From NCBI GenBank assembly GCA_003313425.1, contig NHZP01000050.1:62001-126000 (forward strand): a stretch of DNA of 64,000 nt, given 5' to 3'. The position numbers and the translations under genes are program-made. Of this stretch, positions 20,765 to 31,026 are shown one piece after another. A model generated the notes under the pieces. The model worked only from the letters and a program-made list of their open reading frames with translations, was not told where the DNA came from and did no database searches. This stretch comes from Pseudopyrenochaeta lycopersici (lineage: Eukaryota; Ascomycota; Dothideomycetes; Pleosporales; Pseudopyrenochaetaceae). Within the stretch, counting starts at the first letter, position 1, and the number at the start of each line of letters is the position of its first letter.

Positions 20765-23533
20765 ATGGATGTTACCGACCCCACGTTTCTGAAATGGCGC
20801 AACGCTGGGGACGATGTTATCTGGCTTCAGGGAGCAGATGGAACTGGCAAAACGTATCTCACATGTGCTGCATATCAGGACGCAATATCTCAATTTGGAC
20901 ATTCAGCATGTTGTGGATATTTTTATTTTTTTTCCCAGAGCGTTCTTGCGTAGAGACAGCATTGGCATGTATTATCATGCAAATTGTTGCGAGGAATGCG
21001 CGTTATGCCGAAGCAATGGCAGCACAGCTTCGTGAAGAAGCTGCTACAGTAGCCCTGGTATAGTTCCAGCAGACACTCCGACATGGAAGCGATTCTTCGA
21101 ATCTGGAATCATGGCCACGGATCGCTTCGATCGTCTATCCTTGTTCATCGACGGATTTGATGACGCTTGCGAAGAACAGAAACAATTGTTAGTTGATCTT
21201 GCAGAATATACCCAGACAAAGAAGGCACATATTTCGATATTCTTCACAACAAGGCACGCCTCTTCGCCCCAGTCTGGGTCGCTTTCAACCGGAATAGTTC
21301 ACATCACCAAAGAGAGGGTTACATCGGCCTTGACCTTTCTAATCAAGAAACGTCTTGAGACAAGACCTCACGTCAGGAGGCTGAGCAATGTTGTGAAGAA
21401 AGCAACCTTACGGAACATGCTGAAACACGCGGATAGTAAGCCTCTCAGTCTGTGCACATTGAACGAGGAAGAACCGCTAACACAATGAAGGCATGCTGTA
21501 TGCGGATCATATGTTGGAAAGGTTGGCATATACTGGTCGGGAAAGCGTTGTACTCCGAGCGCTCAATAACATGTCTGGCAGTCTATTAGGACTGTTTAAG
21601 CTCTTCGAACGAGAGTGCGCAAAGGGCAGGACGGAAGAACAACTCACAGCTCTCACAGCCCTTTTTACTTGGATGACATACGCCAGGCGCACACTAACAC
21701 TTAGTGACGCTTCGATCCTAATTGCTCATACAGTTCAGTTCTCACAAAGACGGAGCTTCCAAGAGATGATCGAAGCTTATGCATGGTGCTTCGCTATTAC
21801 ACAACGATAATGAGGTTATCGATATTGAAGACGAAATTATAGGACGATCATCAAGGTAATATTGTCCTGCTTCTATTGCCATATGATAGTCTGATCAATG
21901 TAGATTCTTCAGATTATCGCGTCATCTGACAAGTAGCGAATCTCAAGTGGGTGGCGATGAGATTCCAGATGAAGACGACGATGATGCTGAGCCAGTTCAC
22001 GAAAGCAGCGCCCCTAGAATGATTGCTTATCGTACTGCTGAGCTTGTCTTCCAGGATCACGGCACACGTCGTTTCTTTCAAAACTCTGAAATTAGCAAAC
22101 AGGATTCGGAGAAATATTTTCGTGTCCCAGCTCAGCAAGCACACCTAGACATTTTGTGGCTTGTGTAGACCTCATCCTAGGACTTGGCTGGACCAAGTCC
22201 CCAACAAGTATAAAGCCTAACAGTCTTCAGCTGTATGCTCTATGATTTTGGCAGCAGCATTTCGGTGAGCTCGATGTAAATCAAGCAAATAGCGCGAGTG
22301 TCATTCGTGTTGTTCGAACGCTGAGATGTTCGCGACCGCTCTCCAGCGCCATGGTCCTAAGGTAGATGTGGTGCTACCTGAAAGAGAGCGAGGAGCAACA
22401 TGCTGGTACGATCGATTTGGTGTTTGGATTAAAAGAGCAGCTGCACTTGGTTCCGATGCACTCTCAGACGACATACAATAGTGAATACGAGGACCTAGCG
22501 AGGAGCTAATTCTTCTTCCGCTTGCACGCGGTCACCTTAGAGCCTGGTTTTTTGAGACAAGACAATGGGGCTTTGTTTATAGTTATCGGTTGGGTCGGCG
22601 CTGCATTCAGTTGGTGAGTTATTTTTTTGATCACTCCTTACGGATTGATAATAATCATTCGCAGTCTCATCGGACTGACCTCATTAACCACGGTTCAGAT
22701 GAGATAGAAGAGATTTCACATTACGCAAGAATATTCCCAAATACTGTCCCAGAGTCCTTGAAACTGAAAGCGATTGCGGTAACATACTTCGTTGGGAACC
22801 TTGGGTGGAGCGGTAATAGAACTAGCCCTAATATAGATTTCGTCATCACCCAGATGAGAGAGAGTGCTTCTTTGGCCACTACATCGAAGGATAGAACTAT
22901 CAGTTTATATCTTCTAGGTGTATTCTACCGCATGCTCAAAAGACAAGCGGACGCTAGTATTCAGCGAGGCTCGTCGCGAAATCAATGGGGAAGACCTCGA
23001 CTTACCATCATCAGATGGGGAAGAAATAGTCAATTCCGAAGTGGCCAACATTCGAGAGCTGATCTTTGCTAGTCTTTCTGAGATGCTAGAGAATACCGGA
23101 CAATATCAAGAAGCACTGGACTTGCGATTGGAACTCGAGCCCATATGCAACATATTCCGACGACTCTGTACAGTATATGTGTCTTGTGTGCCCGAATCTG
23201 AATCTTTGCGACGCATGCTATGCGAACGAAAGAGAGTCACATAATCGAGTTGCTCAAGTGACAAATCCAGATGAGAACGATATATGGGAAGACGAGCTCT
23301 CGCATCCATTCTGTAACAGCACACACGCGTACATCAGAGGGCCTATAAAGCACTGGAAGGGCGTACAGGAAGGCATGATCAGGATTGGCGACAATGAAGT
23401 AGCAGTGAAAGACTGGCTACAAGTATTGAAGGAAGTGAGGTGGAAACAGGCTTGGGAGAAATTTTGGAGCTCACGGAGTGGGTTGCGGAGTATTGCACTC
23501 GATGACGGCGCCCATCACTTAGATATCTCCTGA
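20765..23533 (+). pseudogene. NACHT/STAND NTPase with C-terminal ZZ-like finger, multiply broken
   Basis: Consecutive fragments in changing frames make up one large gene. A Walker A segment (WLQGADGTGKTYL, about 20820-20865) follows FLKWRNAGDDV. A Walker B-like segment (LSLFIDGFDDA, about 21135-21170) is followed by ISIFFTTRH. A winged-helix-like part holds LFTWMTYARRTLTLSDA (about 21660-21715). Further fragments lie at 21947-22166, 22590-23072 and 22918-23244. The end (23177-23533) has CLVCPNLNLCDACY, a ZZ-like finger, then GDNEVAVKDWLQVLKE, typical of the C-terminus of fungal NACHT proteins. Lesions include a frameshift at the T-run near 20930, stops or shifts near 21060, 21486 and 21808, a stop at 22166, a shift near 22950, and a shift just inside the finger near 23190. 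These proteins are NLR-like sensors; this copy cannot make a full product. Confidence 0.75.
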
Positions 23534-23845
23534 ACCTTACAAGAGCATGTCGTAAGGGAATCGATAGCAGCGAGCGCATATAGGATCGTTTCTCCGTGTG
23601 TCTTTACATGTCCACCTTAGGGATATCCGAATACGTAAAGTCTACCAGATTCAGAGGAAAGAACGAAGAGAACGCACTGGAATCTCATAATCATAGAAGA
23701 CTGCAAAGGTTAAAACCTCATCAATGATCGCTCAAGGAGAATACACGGATATTGGCTGCTAGAAACTGGAAGTCGCCGAATATAAATGCTTTCTCGCAAC
23801 TTCCTGTCACTCACAGCCTCCTATGCCAGTCTACCGCCAGCACAC

Positions 23846-24657
23846 CTAGGCCTCTTCATCCGTCGTAGCGTACATCTTTGTCTTCCCATTCTCATCGATG
23901 AATGTTCTCATACCTATGATAGTGCCATGGGGTATGTTGTTACCCAGCCAGCCATTATCCCTCCTGTCCACCTCCATGTCTCCAGATCCGCCCGATAGCG
24001 TCTTGCCCGTTGTTCTTGTGATGAACCTCCGCACTGCCGACTTCCCCTTGTTGAGAAAGGCTGGAAGCCTTGTGTGCGGTATTCAACAAGGGCTTCTATA
24101 GCGACCGCATGCATTCGCTCGTGCCGAGCATGGTGCAGCAAGTACAAGTCTTTGCTGGAACACTCGGTAATCTAGCGCAGAAAGGGGAAATATGCTTCCA
24201 TAACTTCATCACCTCTTGGTGATGATCGAGCTACGTGTCGTCCTGGCGTGCCAAGTGAGAGACTTTTGAAGTTCAGCCGGTGTACGATGCATGGGATGCT
24301 GAGCATCCAAAGAAGGGTGTCAAATTGTATAGAGGCGAGCGAGCTTATCAGGTGGAACAGGAAGCTCCGCATCCAGTAAACGGGTACCCATGGCGGATCA
24401 CGCTCGCTACAAAGGATTGACCAGGTTTGATATCACGTTCAAGCTTCAGGGATCTTTGAGTTCATGGCGTTGAAATATGAGGCCGAGCTTGATGGCAGCA
24501 TGTTGTGTCGAATTGCAGCTTTCAAGAACTGTGAAGCATATATACGGAACATAAGTCCTCTTCTTGGGTGCTGTTCAACGATGGCATTGTTCAGCATGTT
24601 AACGCTGTAGACTCTGTACTCGCTCCCCACGACAAAGCCACAGTGAAAGCTTCAAGG
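23846..24657 (-). pseudogene. Decayed gene of unknown family
   Basis: Minus-strand fragments at 24630-24439, 24372-24172 and 24147 downward share one frame, interrupted by stops at 24439-24441 and near 24172. A frameshift near 24060 moves to the frame that ends at 23846. The pieces look coding: HHARHERMHAVAIEALVEY, then RRFITRTTGKTLSGGSGDM, and a regular charged ending with IDENGKTKMYATTDEE. I do not recognise the family. At least two stops and one frameshift make a functional product unlikely. It lies tail to tail with the NACHT pseudogene, so this whole stretch is under relaxed constraint. Confidence 0.45.
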
Positions 24658-24660
24658 TTC

Positions 24661-25178
24661 CAAAGTCCAAACTTTCAGCCCATTTCTTCGTAAGCTGCCA
24701 GGCCTACTACCAAACGTGGTCTACAGTATACAATACCCTAACGCATTTTTGTTTTAAAATTTTGTTGTTAATTATACTACTCCCCTTCCCAATACATCCA
24801 AGTAATGCCCCCAAACTTGAACAAAAACATGGTGACTACACTTCATTATCAAGTTCTAGACACCCAACATGCCTAGGGTCATCACAAAAATGAGGTAGAA
24901 ACGCTATATCTACCTAGGGAGCCTTGCCCACCCATATTCTAGTCCTACGCCTGTTCCTTCACCACCTCTCCTCCAGGTAAGGAATATTGCCAAATCGCTG
25001 TTCCTGAGTCTTGACCGAGTTTGAACATTCAAAAGCAAGATTTCCTTTGTATTTCTCGTCGCTCACGGTGGGCGGCGGCACGCAAGGATCGTTGTTATGT
25101 CTTATGTATAGTCTCCAAGATAGGTGATTTTGTGTCTTTCACGGGCATCCCTCTTTACCAACCCTATCGATCGATCTA
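24661..25178. other. Intergenic stretch, AT-rich
   Basis: No gene seen. The part around 24720-24790 is AT-rich. Open frames on the plus strand are shadows of the gene that starts at 25826 on the minus strand or are random. Confidence 0.5.
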
Positions 25179-25826
25179 TCACTCTTCTTCCCAACTTCCA
25201 GGTGATGCGTCAACCTCATCGCCCCAGTCCTCTTCGGGCAACTCTGTCATTCTCTTACGCAACTCGATGTCTCCCGGGCCTCCATTGGGCGGTAATTTTT
25301 CAGTCGTCCCTTCTCTTCGTATAGCTTTTGCTGGATATTCATCTGGCCAGCCCTCTTTTCTCCACCGGCCCAATCGCCATGCCGCTCGGTATCCCCCTTC
25401 GTCCTCTTCGGACTCTATTCTCGGCTCCGCGTATTGTGGTTCAAGCGGCTTGAGCAGCGTGCCTCCGGATGTAAAGACCACGTCGTATGGCTTCGCTTGG
25501 CGTAACCGCAAAATGGTATTGACCTTCAGAGTGGCTTCGAATAAGATCTCCAGGTGATTTTCCTGATCAATCTTTTCTAGAGCTTCTCGGTAGACGCCGA
25601 GGGCGGCGGCGCGGTCAATGGTGCAGCAGAGCTTGTTACCATCGATCGGAACGCCTTTAGCAAATCGGTCTCGCGCTTCATGGAGCCGGAAAGCTGTCTT
25701 TTCGGAAGCTGGAGCATAACGGATATCTCTATAGGAGGATAAAGCGCTGTTCTCGAGTGGTCCTTGGTATTGGAAGTCCTGGATGCTGACAGTTTGCAAC
25801 TGCTGGCTGCGTCGTCGTACAGGCAT
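25179..25826 (-). CDS. Hypothetical protein, 215 aa
   Basis: A clean minus-strand frame from the ATG at 25826; a six-codon extension up to a GTG at 25844 exists, and an AG just beyond it could be a splice acceptor, so an upstream exon is possible. The middle is helical and charged (SEKTAFRLHEARDRFA, DRAAALGVYREALEKIDQENHLEILF, LRLRQAKPYDVVFTSGGTLL). The C-terminus is rich in W, E, G and D (WRLGRWRKEGWPDEYP, then ELPEEDWGDEVD) and ends in three Glu. No signal peptide or membrane segment. The uniform, non-random composition suggests a real gene, but I recognise no family. It stands alone between pseudogenes, with about 2.9 kb of empty DNA upstream. Confidence 0.5.
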   Translation of the reverse strand: MPVRRRSQQLQTVSIQDFQYQGPLENSALSSYRDIRYAPASEKTAFRLHEARDRFAKGVPIDGNKLCCTIDRAAALGVYREALEKIDQENHLEILFEATLKVNTILRLRQAKPYDVVFTSGGTLLKPLEPQYAEPRIESEEDEGGYRAAWRLGRWRKEGWPDEYPAKAIRREGTTEKLPPNGGPGDIELRKRMTELPEEDWGDEVDASPGSWEEE

Positions 25827-25844
25827 CTCAATGTAGTCCGTCAC

Positions 25845-28680
25845 AGTGCCCTAGATTAAATGTTGTGAGAATGCAAGGACTAATCGATGATCTCAATCGT
25901 GTAAAGCAGTTGGGGTTATTCGGACAAGGATAATGGAGAGTGATGATCGGCCGAAGGATAAAGAACACTTGACAGCACAGTCCGCGAAGTCACCAAGATT
26001 TAAAGGCAAAAAAGCATTCTTCAACCTTCACTCCAGAGGCTTCACGGCATATACCGACATTATAATAGATGGAGACCCACTGAACGGTAAGATTTCGGAA
26101 CCAATTCCAGCAACACTTTTATCGGGCCCTACTATTCTATGAAAGACAGGGCTGCAACACTCCGTTTGAATGATGCTTCCACATGTTTCATACTGTTTGC
26201 TTCGCTTCTTTTTGTTTGCTCTAGACGGAAATTGGAGGCTAATGACGATGTGGCATAGCCTTAAACTAGATACTAGTCACGGTCAAACATCACCTTCTTG
26301 CCGTTAACGATTTGCAACATTTTACTGTAGAAGCATTAGTAACTATGCACACTCTAGAGTAGCTGGTATTTACTTCTTCGGTTGTGACTTTGAATACTTG
26401 TTTGAGCAAAACGCTTCCCACTGGCTCGTCGAACGGTGGCCCTGCCAGAGATCATGACGAGTGGCTTTGGCTTCACTAACCTCGCATTACTCTCACAAAA
26501 CATCTTCTCGTCCTCGCCCAAAATAAGTTAAACCATTCTGGAGCAGCTAACCGAGACCTGTATCTGGCCGGAGGCTTTCTTTTTTCGGAAAACATTGCTT
26601 TTGTAGTAAACAACCGTACTTCGCATATTGATGAAGTCCCTCGTCCCACGTGAACTTGCTTGAGAACAACTTTACGGCGTCCTTTCTATAATGAAGTATC
26701 GCGTGTTTTAGTTGCAGAGCCAATTGAGAGACCGAAGTGAGGGTAGCGATTGTACAGTCCTGAGGTTGATTTGGCTGCGGTTGTTGCGTGAGGGTACCAC
26801 GTACCACCAGGGGTTAATACGTCATCCAAGGCGGTTTCAAACGCATTTCTAGCTTGTTGAGCTGTTTTTGCAGATCAATTTCTGAAAACGATGTCCCAAT
26901 GACCTCTTGATGATGAGGTGTAGATATTTGAGGGGTATCAAGACCTGGTCTCAGGCTTAGTCCACAGCATGACTTATCCAGCGCTGCTTATTGCGACCTG
27001 CAGGGGACAGCGCGGCGAGGACCTTATCACAGCTGTGGATTGCTCTATGAGTATTGATTCACGATGAGTAAAATGGTGAATATCCCACAACCGAAGTAGA
27101 AGTGCAAGTTTATTCAGTGCCCAGCCCATTATAAGGAAGGAGCGGCCAGGAACGTTTCCTCGCCTCATCGCATTGTTCTCGATTACTACTTGGTTTCCAA
27201 CCCTTAATACATCGGAGTGACATATTTTACATAATTTATGGTGACAGAACTCAGGCATTAGTAAGTGTACATTCTAACAGCCAATGGACCATTACGACAA
27301 TTTTGGCACACTTTTCGCGTTGCTTCCTTATAACCAGTATTTTTGTCATTCGCAAACTCGATATCTTCATAGTTTGATTCAGCTCATTCTTCCTCGTGGT
27401 ACGTACTTTCGTCATGCGCTGCGGTATCCTCGATCGTGACACACTTGGAGTCCGCGAGGCCATCGTTCTTTCTAACCTCAATTAGCAAGTCCAGTCAATC
27501 GGCTTCAGTCTCGAATCCAGATCTTTGTTAGTCTAAACACTCAGCATGAGAAGGCTAATGGCTTGACAGAGCCATGGTAAACATTACACTCAAGAAGAGG
27601 CACAAGTTGCCCTTAGCTTTGTATGTTATGAGGTTTTTTCTGATCAACTTCACAGTGTTCCACTGCGAGTAGATGGCAAGGAAAAACCTTGGTGCACTGG
27701 TTTTCTTAAAGGATAAATATTAAAACAAGTCCTAAAGTACGGATGCGGTTGGCTTTACGGTAGGGAGGCAGGGAGAACGGTAGAATTTTGGAGCGCCGGC
27801 GACTCAAGACGTTTGTCTGAAATAAATGGAGATGAAAACGTTTATGTTTGACGAATAGAGGGATGAGGTAGCCACCTTTTTGCAAATTGTGTCTTTCAAA
27901 TGAGCACAGTTCTCAGTTCAGGGTATGTTCAAGATTGCAGGTGGGGACCGCGCATGAACGAAGTATCATTATTGCGGGTAGCCATGGGCGCCTTACAGAT
28001 GGCCTTCGCTCGTGCTGATTGTGTGCTGACCATGATATCAGTCGGGCGATGGGGGAAACTGCGGCAGAATTTTGCATTACATGGCATCAAGGGAGCATAA
28101 AATGACAAACAGGCTATATCTCGTCGGACGCGTTAGGTTCCTCCCTGCGCAGCGCCCGGATTCCTCGTGTCGCAACATCGGGGCTTCTCTGACACTTGAC
28201 TAGCGAGAACGCGTCGCATTGATGACAGCTCCAATGGTGTCAATTGCAGTCAACAGGAGAACTGAGGGGATGCGCGCAGGATGGACAGCCGTTACTTCCA
28301 AATTGAGTCGCGTCCGGCCTCGGCTGGGGTGAACCGGGTGCCGTACAGAGCCAAGACAGACACACCCACATCAGCCGAAAGCGCTTGTCACATCTTTCTT
28401 CAGATGAGACATCTTGAGGCGTCGACATCAAAGATTTCCTACGCTCCGAGATAGCTGTTGCAACGTTGTTTATCGCCTATGACGCGTGTCCTTACCAATA
28501 CGGACGGTAGCCCCACTCAAGGAATGGTCCCGGCAGCCACACAAGGGCTAGCCGTGGCGCATCCCTGAAGGCTTGAGCAGTCGCAGCACAAACACGATAT
28601 GGCTTCTTCGGTCGCAATGGGCTAACGCACTTCTGAAATACTAACTTTGGGTCCCTTGTATTCTTCGTTCCTACATACAG
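25845..28680. other. 2.8-kb gene-poor stretch at the accessory/core boundary
   Basis: No supported gene. Minus-strand frames at 26547-26807 and 26974-27258 have moderately ordered composition (for example HKLCKICHSDVLRVGNQV) and may be remnants, but show no domain. Base composition becomes more even toward 28.2 kb. The last 200 bp hold the promoter of the GT31 gene. Confidence 0.4.
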
Positions 28681-28701
28681 ATGATACACAACCCCCGGTA
28701 G
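28681..28701 (+). promoter_or_regulatory. Upstream ORF of the GT31 gene
   Basis: ATG ATA CAC AAC CCC CGG TAG forms a six-codon reading frame that ends five nucleotides before the main ATG at 28707. If it lies in the transcript it would probably lower translation of the main frame. Transcript start is unknown. Confidence 0.35.
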
Positions 28702-28706
28702 CGACG

Positions 28707-30122
28707 ATGCTCGCCTCACGAACGCACCTTCCGCGCCCAGCACGCTTCCTTCTCCTCCTGGTCGTCATATATGCCTTCTGTTGGGTCAAAGGATGGCCGC
28801 ATTACTACGACGACGACGAACTACCGCCAAACCAGCGACCGCACACGTCCCTCGGCCCGCACCACGTCAACCATGACCAGCTCGTCGTCTCCGTCATCAC
28901 CACCGCGACGGACGTCTACTCCAAGGTCGCACCGCTGCTAGTCTACGTCGACAATGCAGATCGCGACTCACTACTGCTGTTCGGGGACCTACAAATGGAT
29001 ATTGGCATGTGGCCAGTCTTCGATGTGATGTGGCGATACTCGCAGAACTTCATAGTCGAGACCAAGGAGTTGGGCAGGTACAGGGCCCAGGTGGACTACT
29101 CGAGGAAAAGCATACCCATGCACAAACTCAAGAAGGAGGACCCGCAAGATGAAAAGAGGATACTGGCAACATTGCACAAGTACAAAGTACTGCAGGCCAT
29201 GGCGGCTGCATGGGAATATAGGCCAGATCGGAGCTGGTACGCTTTCGTGGACGACGAGACCTATGTCAATAGACCGAATCTGCTGGATTGGCTGAGCCAA
29301 TACAACTGGGCCTTGAAGCACTTCTTTGGCAATCCGCCTGTATCCAGCGTACCCGATCCTTTCGCGGCCGGTGGCAGCTCGTTCATCCTTTCGCAACAGG
29401 CTATGAAGGAACTGTTCAAGGACCGGAAAGACCTCATAAAAACCTGGCAAAATAAGATCGCAGATCATGATTCAGCTCTTGAATTAGTTTTCAGTGTTCT
29501 CCAGGCAGAGCTAAAGATTGGTCTGGAGGGCGTCTGGCCCGGAATAACCGGCTTCGATCCAACCACGGTTCCTTTTTCGCCCGCATTATGGTGCGAACCA
29601 GTTCTAATGATGCATCATGTATCCGCCGACATTGCAAGCGATCTTTGGAAGTTAGAAAAGGACCGAGCGGAAGAAAACCTTGTGAAAAGTCCTTTGTCCT
29701 TTGCAGACCTGTGGGAACGCTTCATGGCGCCAGAAAATCTTAACAATACGCGAAATGACTGGGATAACCTGTCCTCTGAGTCATCGAATTCGCGCTGGAA
29801 TATACTATTCGAAGGTGATCAGCCTGACTCTGCACGGGCGCCAAACGGGGAAGAGTCGGCAGAGGCATGCCAGAAGTCGTGCGATAAGAGCGAGTATTGC
29901 ATGCAATGGTCTTATTCCTCTACACTCCACAAGAATTGGAACGACAATCCGCCGACAAAGTGTCATCTCAGCAGCAGCGTCAGATTTGGGGCGTATGTGG
30001 AGCCTCAGGAGCGGAATATAAACGGAGAGAAAAGGACTAGGAGGTGGAAGAGCGGGTGGAAGAAACAAAAATTCATGGCATGGGCAAATCAACAGCGGTG
30101 TAAAACCCAAAATCAGAAATAA
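28707..30122 (+). CDS. GT31 fringe-like glycosyltransferase, type II membrane protein
   Basis: Single exon, 471 aa, from the ATG at 28707 (the frame runs back to a TTG at 28647). Residues 13-28 form one membrane helix (FLLLLVVIYAFCW) after a short basic tail, which gives type II topology with the catalytic domain in the Golgi lumen. The fringe-like (GT31, DUF604) domain shows RSWYAFVDDETYVNRPNLL, with the metal-binding VDDE at 181-184, and AAGGSSFILSQQAM. The C-terminal 90 residues hold several cysteines (ACQKSCDKSEYC) and look like a PAN/Apple-type module; such tails occur in the fungal members. The donor sugar is likely UDP-linked, acceptor unknown. A short upstream frame precedes the start. 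Confidence 0.85.
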   Translation: MLASRTHLPRPARFLLLLVVIYAFCWVKGWPHYYDDDELPPNQRPHTSLGPHHVNHDQLVVSVITTATDVYSKVAPLLVYVDNADRDSLLLFGDLQMDIGMWPVFDVMWRYSQNFIVETKELGRYRAQVDYSRKSIPMHKLKKEDPQDEKRILATLHKYKVLQAMAAAWEYRPDRSWYAFVDDETYVNRPNLLDWLSQYNWALKHFFGNPPVSSVPDPFAAGGSSFILSQQAMKELFKDRKDLIKTWQNKIADHDSALELVFSVLQAELKIGLEGVWPGITGFDPTTVPFSPALWCEPVLMMHHVSADIASDLWKLEKDRAEENLVKSPLSFADLWERFMAPENLNNTRNDWDNLSSESSNSRWNILFEGDQPDSARAPNGEESAEACQKSCDKSEYCMQWSYSSTLHKNWNDNPPTKCHLSSSVRFGAYVEPQERNINGEKRTRRWKSGWKKQKFMAWANQQRCKTQNQK

Positions 30123-31026
30123 GCGATTCATACAACTTTAATATCAACGCAATCATATCATCTTCTACCTTTCCTGGTCACTCCTTTCCATTCCTGCAAT
30201 GTTCATGGACGCACAGAACACAGCGACTGTTGTCGATACACCAAACCTAGCACAGCCACATCTTCCTACTGCTAATCCTACCATTCTTCCCATTGATTTC
30301 ACACCATTTTCGTGCCTGTGGAGCACAGTGCTTTGCGATCATTTCTCCCCCAAGAACCGGAACAGTAAAGCGGGTTATGTTATCTCAATCCAAATAAATC
30401 GAACGCAAAACTGTCCAAGGGGCATAACAGAATATCATGAGTCGATGACGTAACTTCAAAATATCTTGAAAGGACTGTACATCCATAGAGTGAGCGTTGA
30501 GATGAGGGAAGCAGTTTCCGACGAGGAGCGGAGACGGACTGTTCAGGATTTCTTCGGTTCTAGAAGGAATCATGATCACGCTGTCGAGGAAGCTGAAGAA
30601 CAGTAAAGTGGTGAAAAACCCCTATTGTAGGTAAAGAAGTTCTGCATTGATTATCGCGTGTATTGTGTTTGGACAAAGGCATGGGATTAATTAAAGGGCA
30701 CCAAGATATCCTCTTGAGGTTGTACGCATCAATGGCGACGGCGCTCCATTTCAATACTACTAAATAGCTCGCTTGATAGGACGCGTCAGCACGTGCTCGC
30801 TTACGCGCTCAGGTCTCCAGTTCATGTCCTCGAATGTTCACAAGTCTCCACGTTTCAATTCCAAACAACTCACTGCAGGTTCAATGCGCGTCTGACGTTC
30901 TTGGGTGTCTGTCGTTGGATTGCTGCTCACAGAATTAGCTTAAGCTTGGACGCGTCGCCACAGCTCGCTTTCACGCGACTCAAGGATCACGCCTTCCTTC
31001 CCACCACAACGCTCCAACTATCAGGT
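30123..31026. other. Intergenic stretch
   Basis: No supported gene. The reading frame of the next gene is open back to 30793 but contains no ATG before 31027, so that part is probably 5' leader or chance. Confidence 0.5.

Noticed and set aside
30793..31026. N-terminal extension of the duplicated-domain protein
   Set aside because: Begins with GTG and contains no ATG; sequence looks non-coding.
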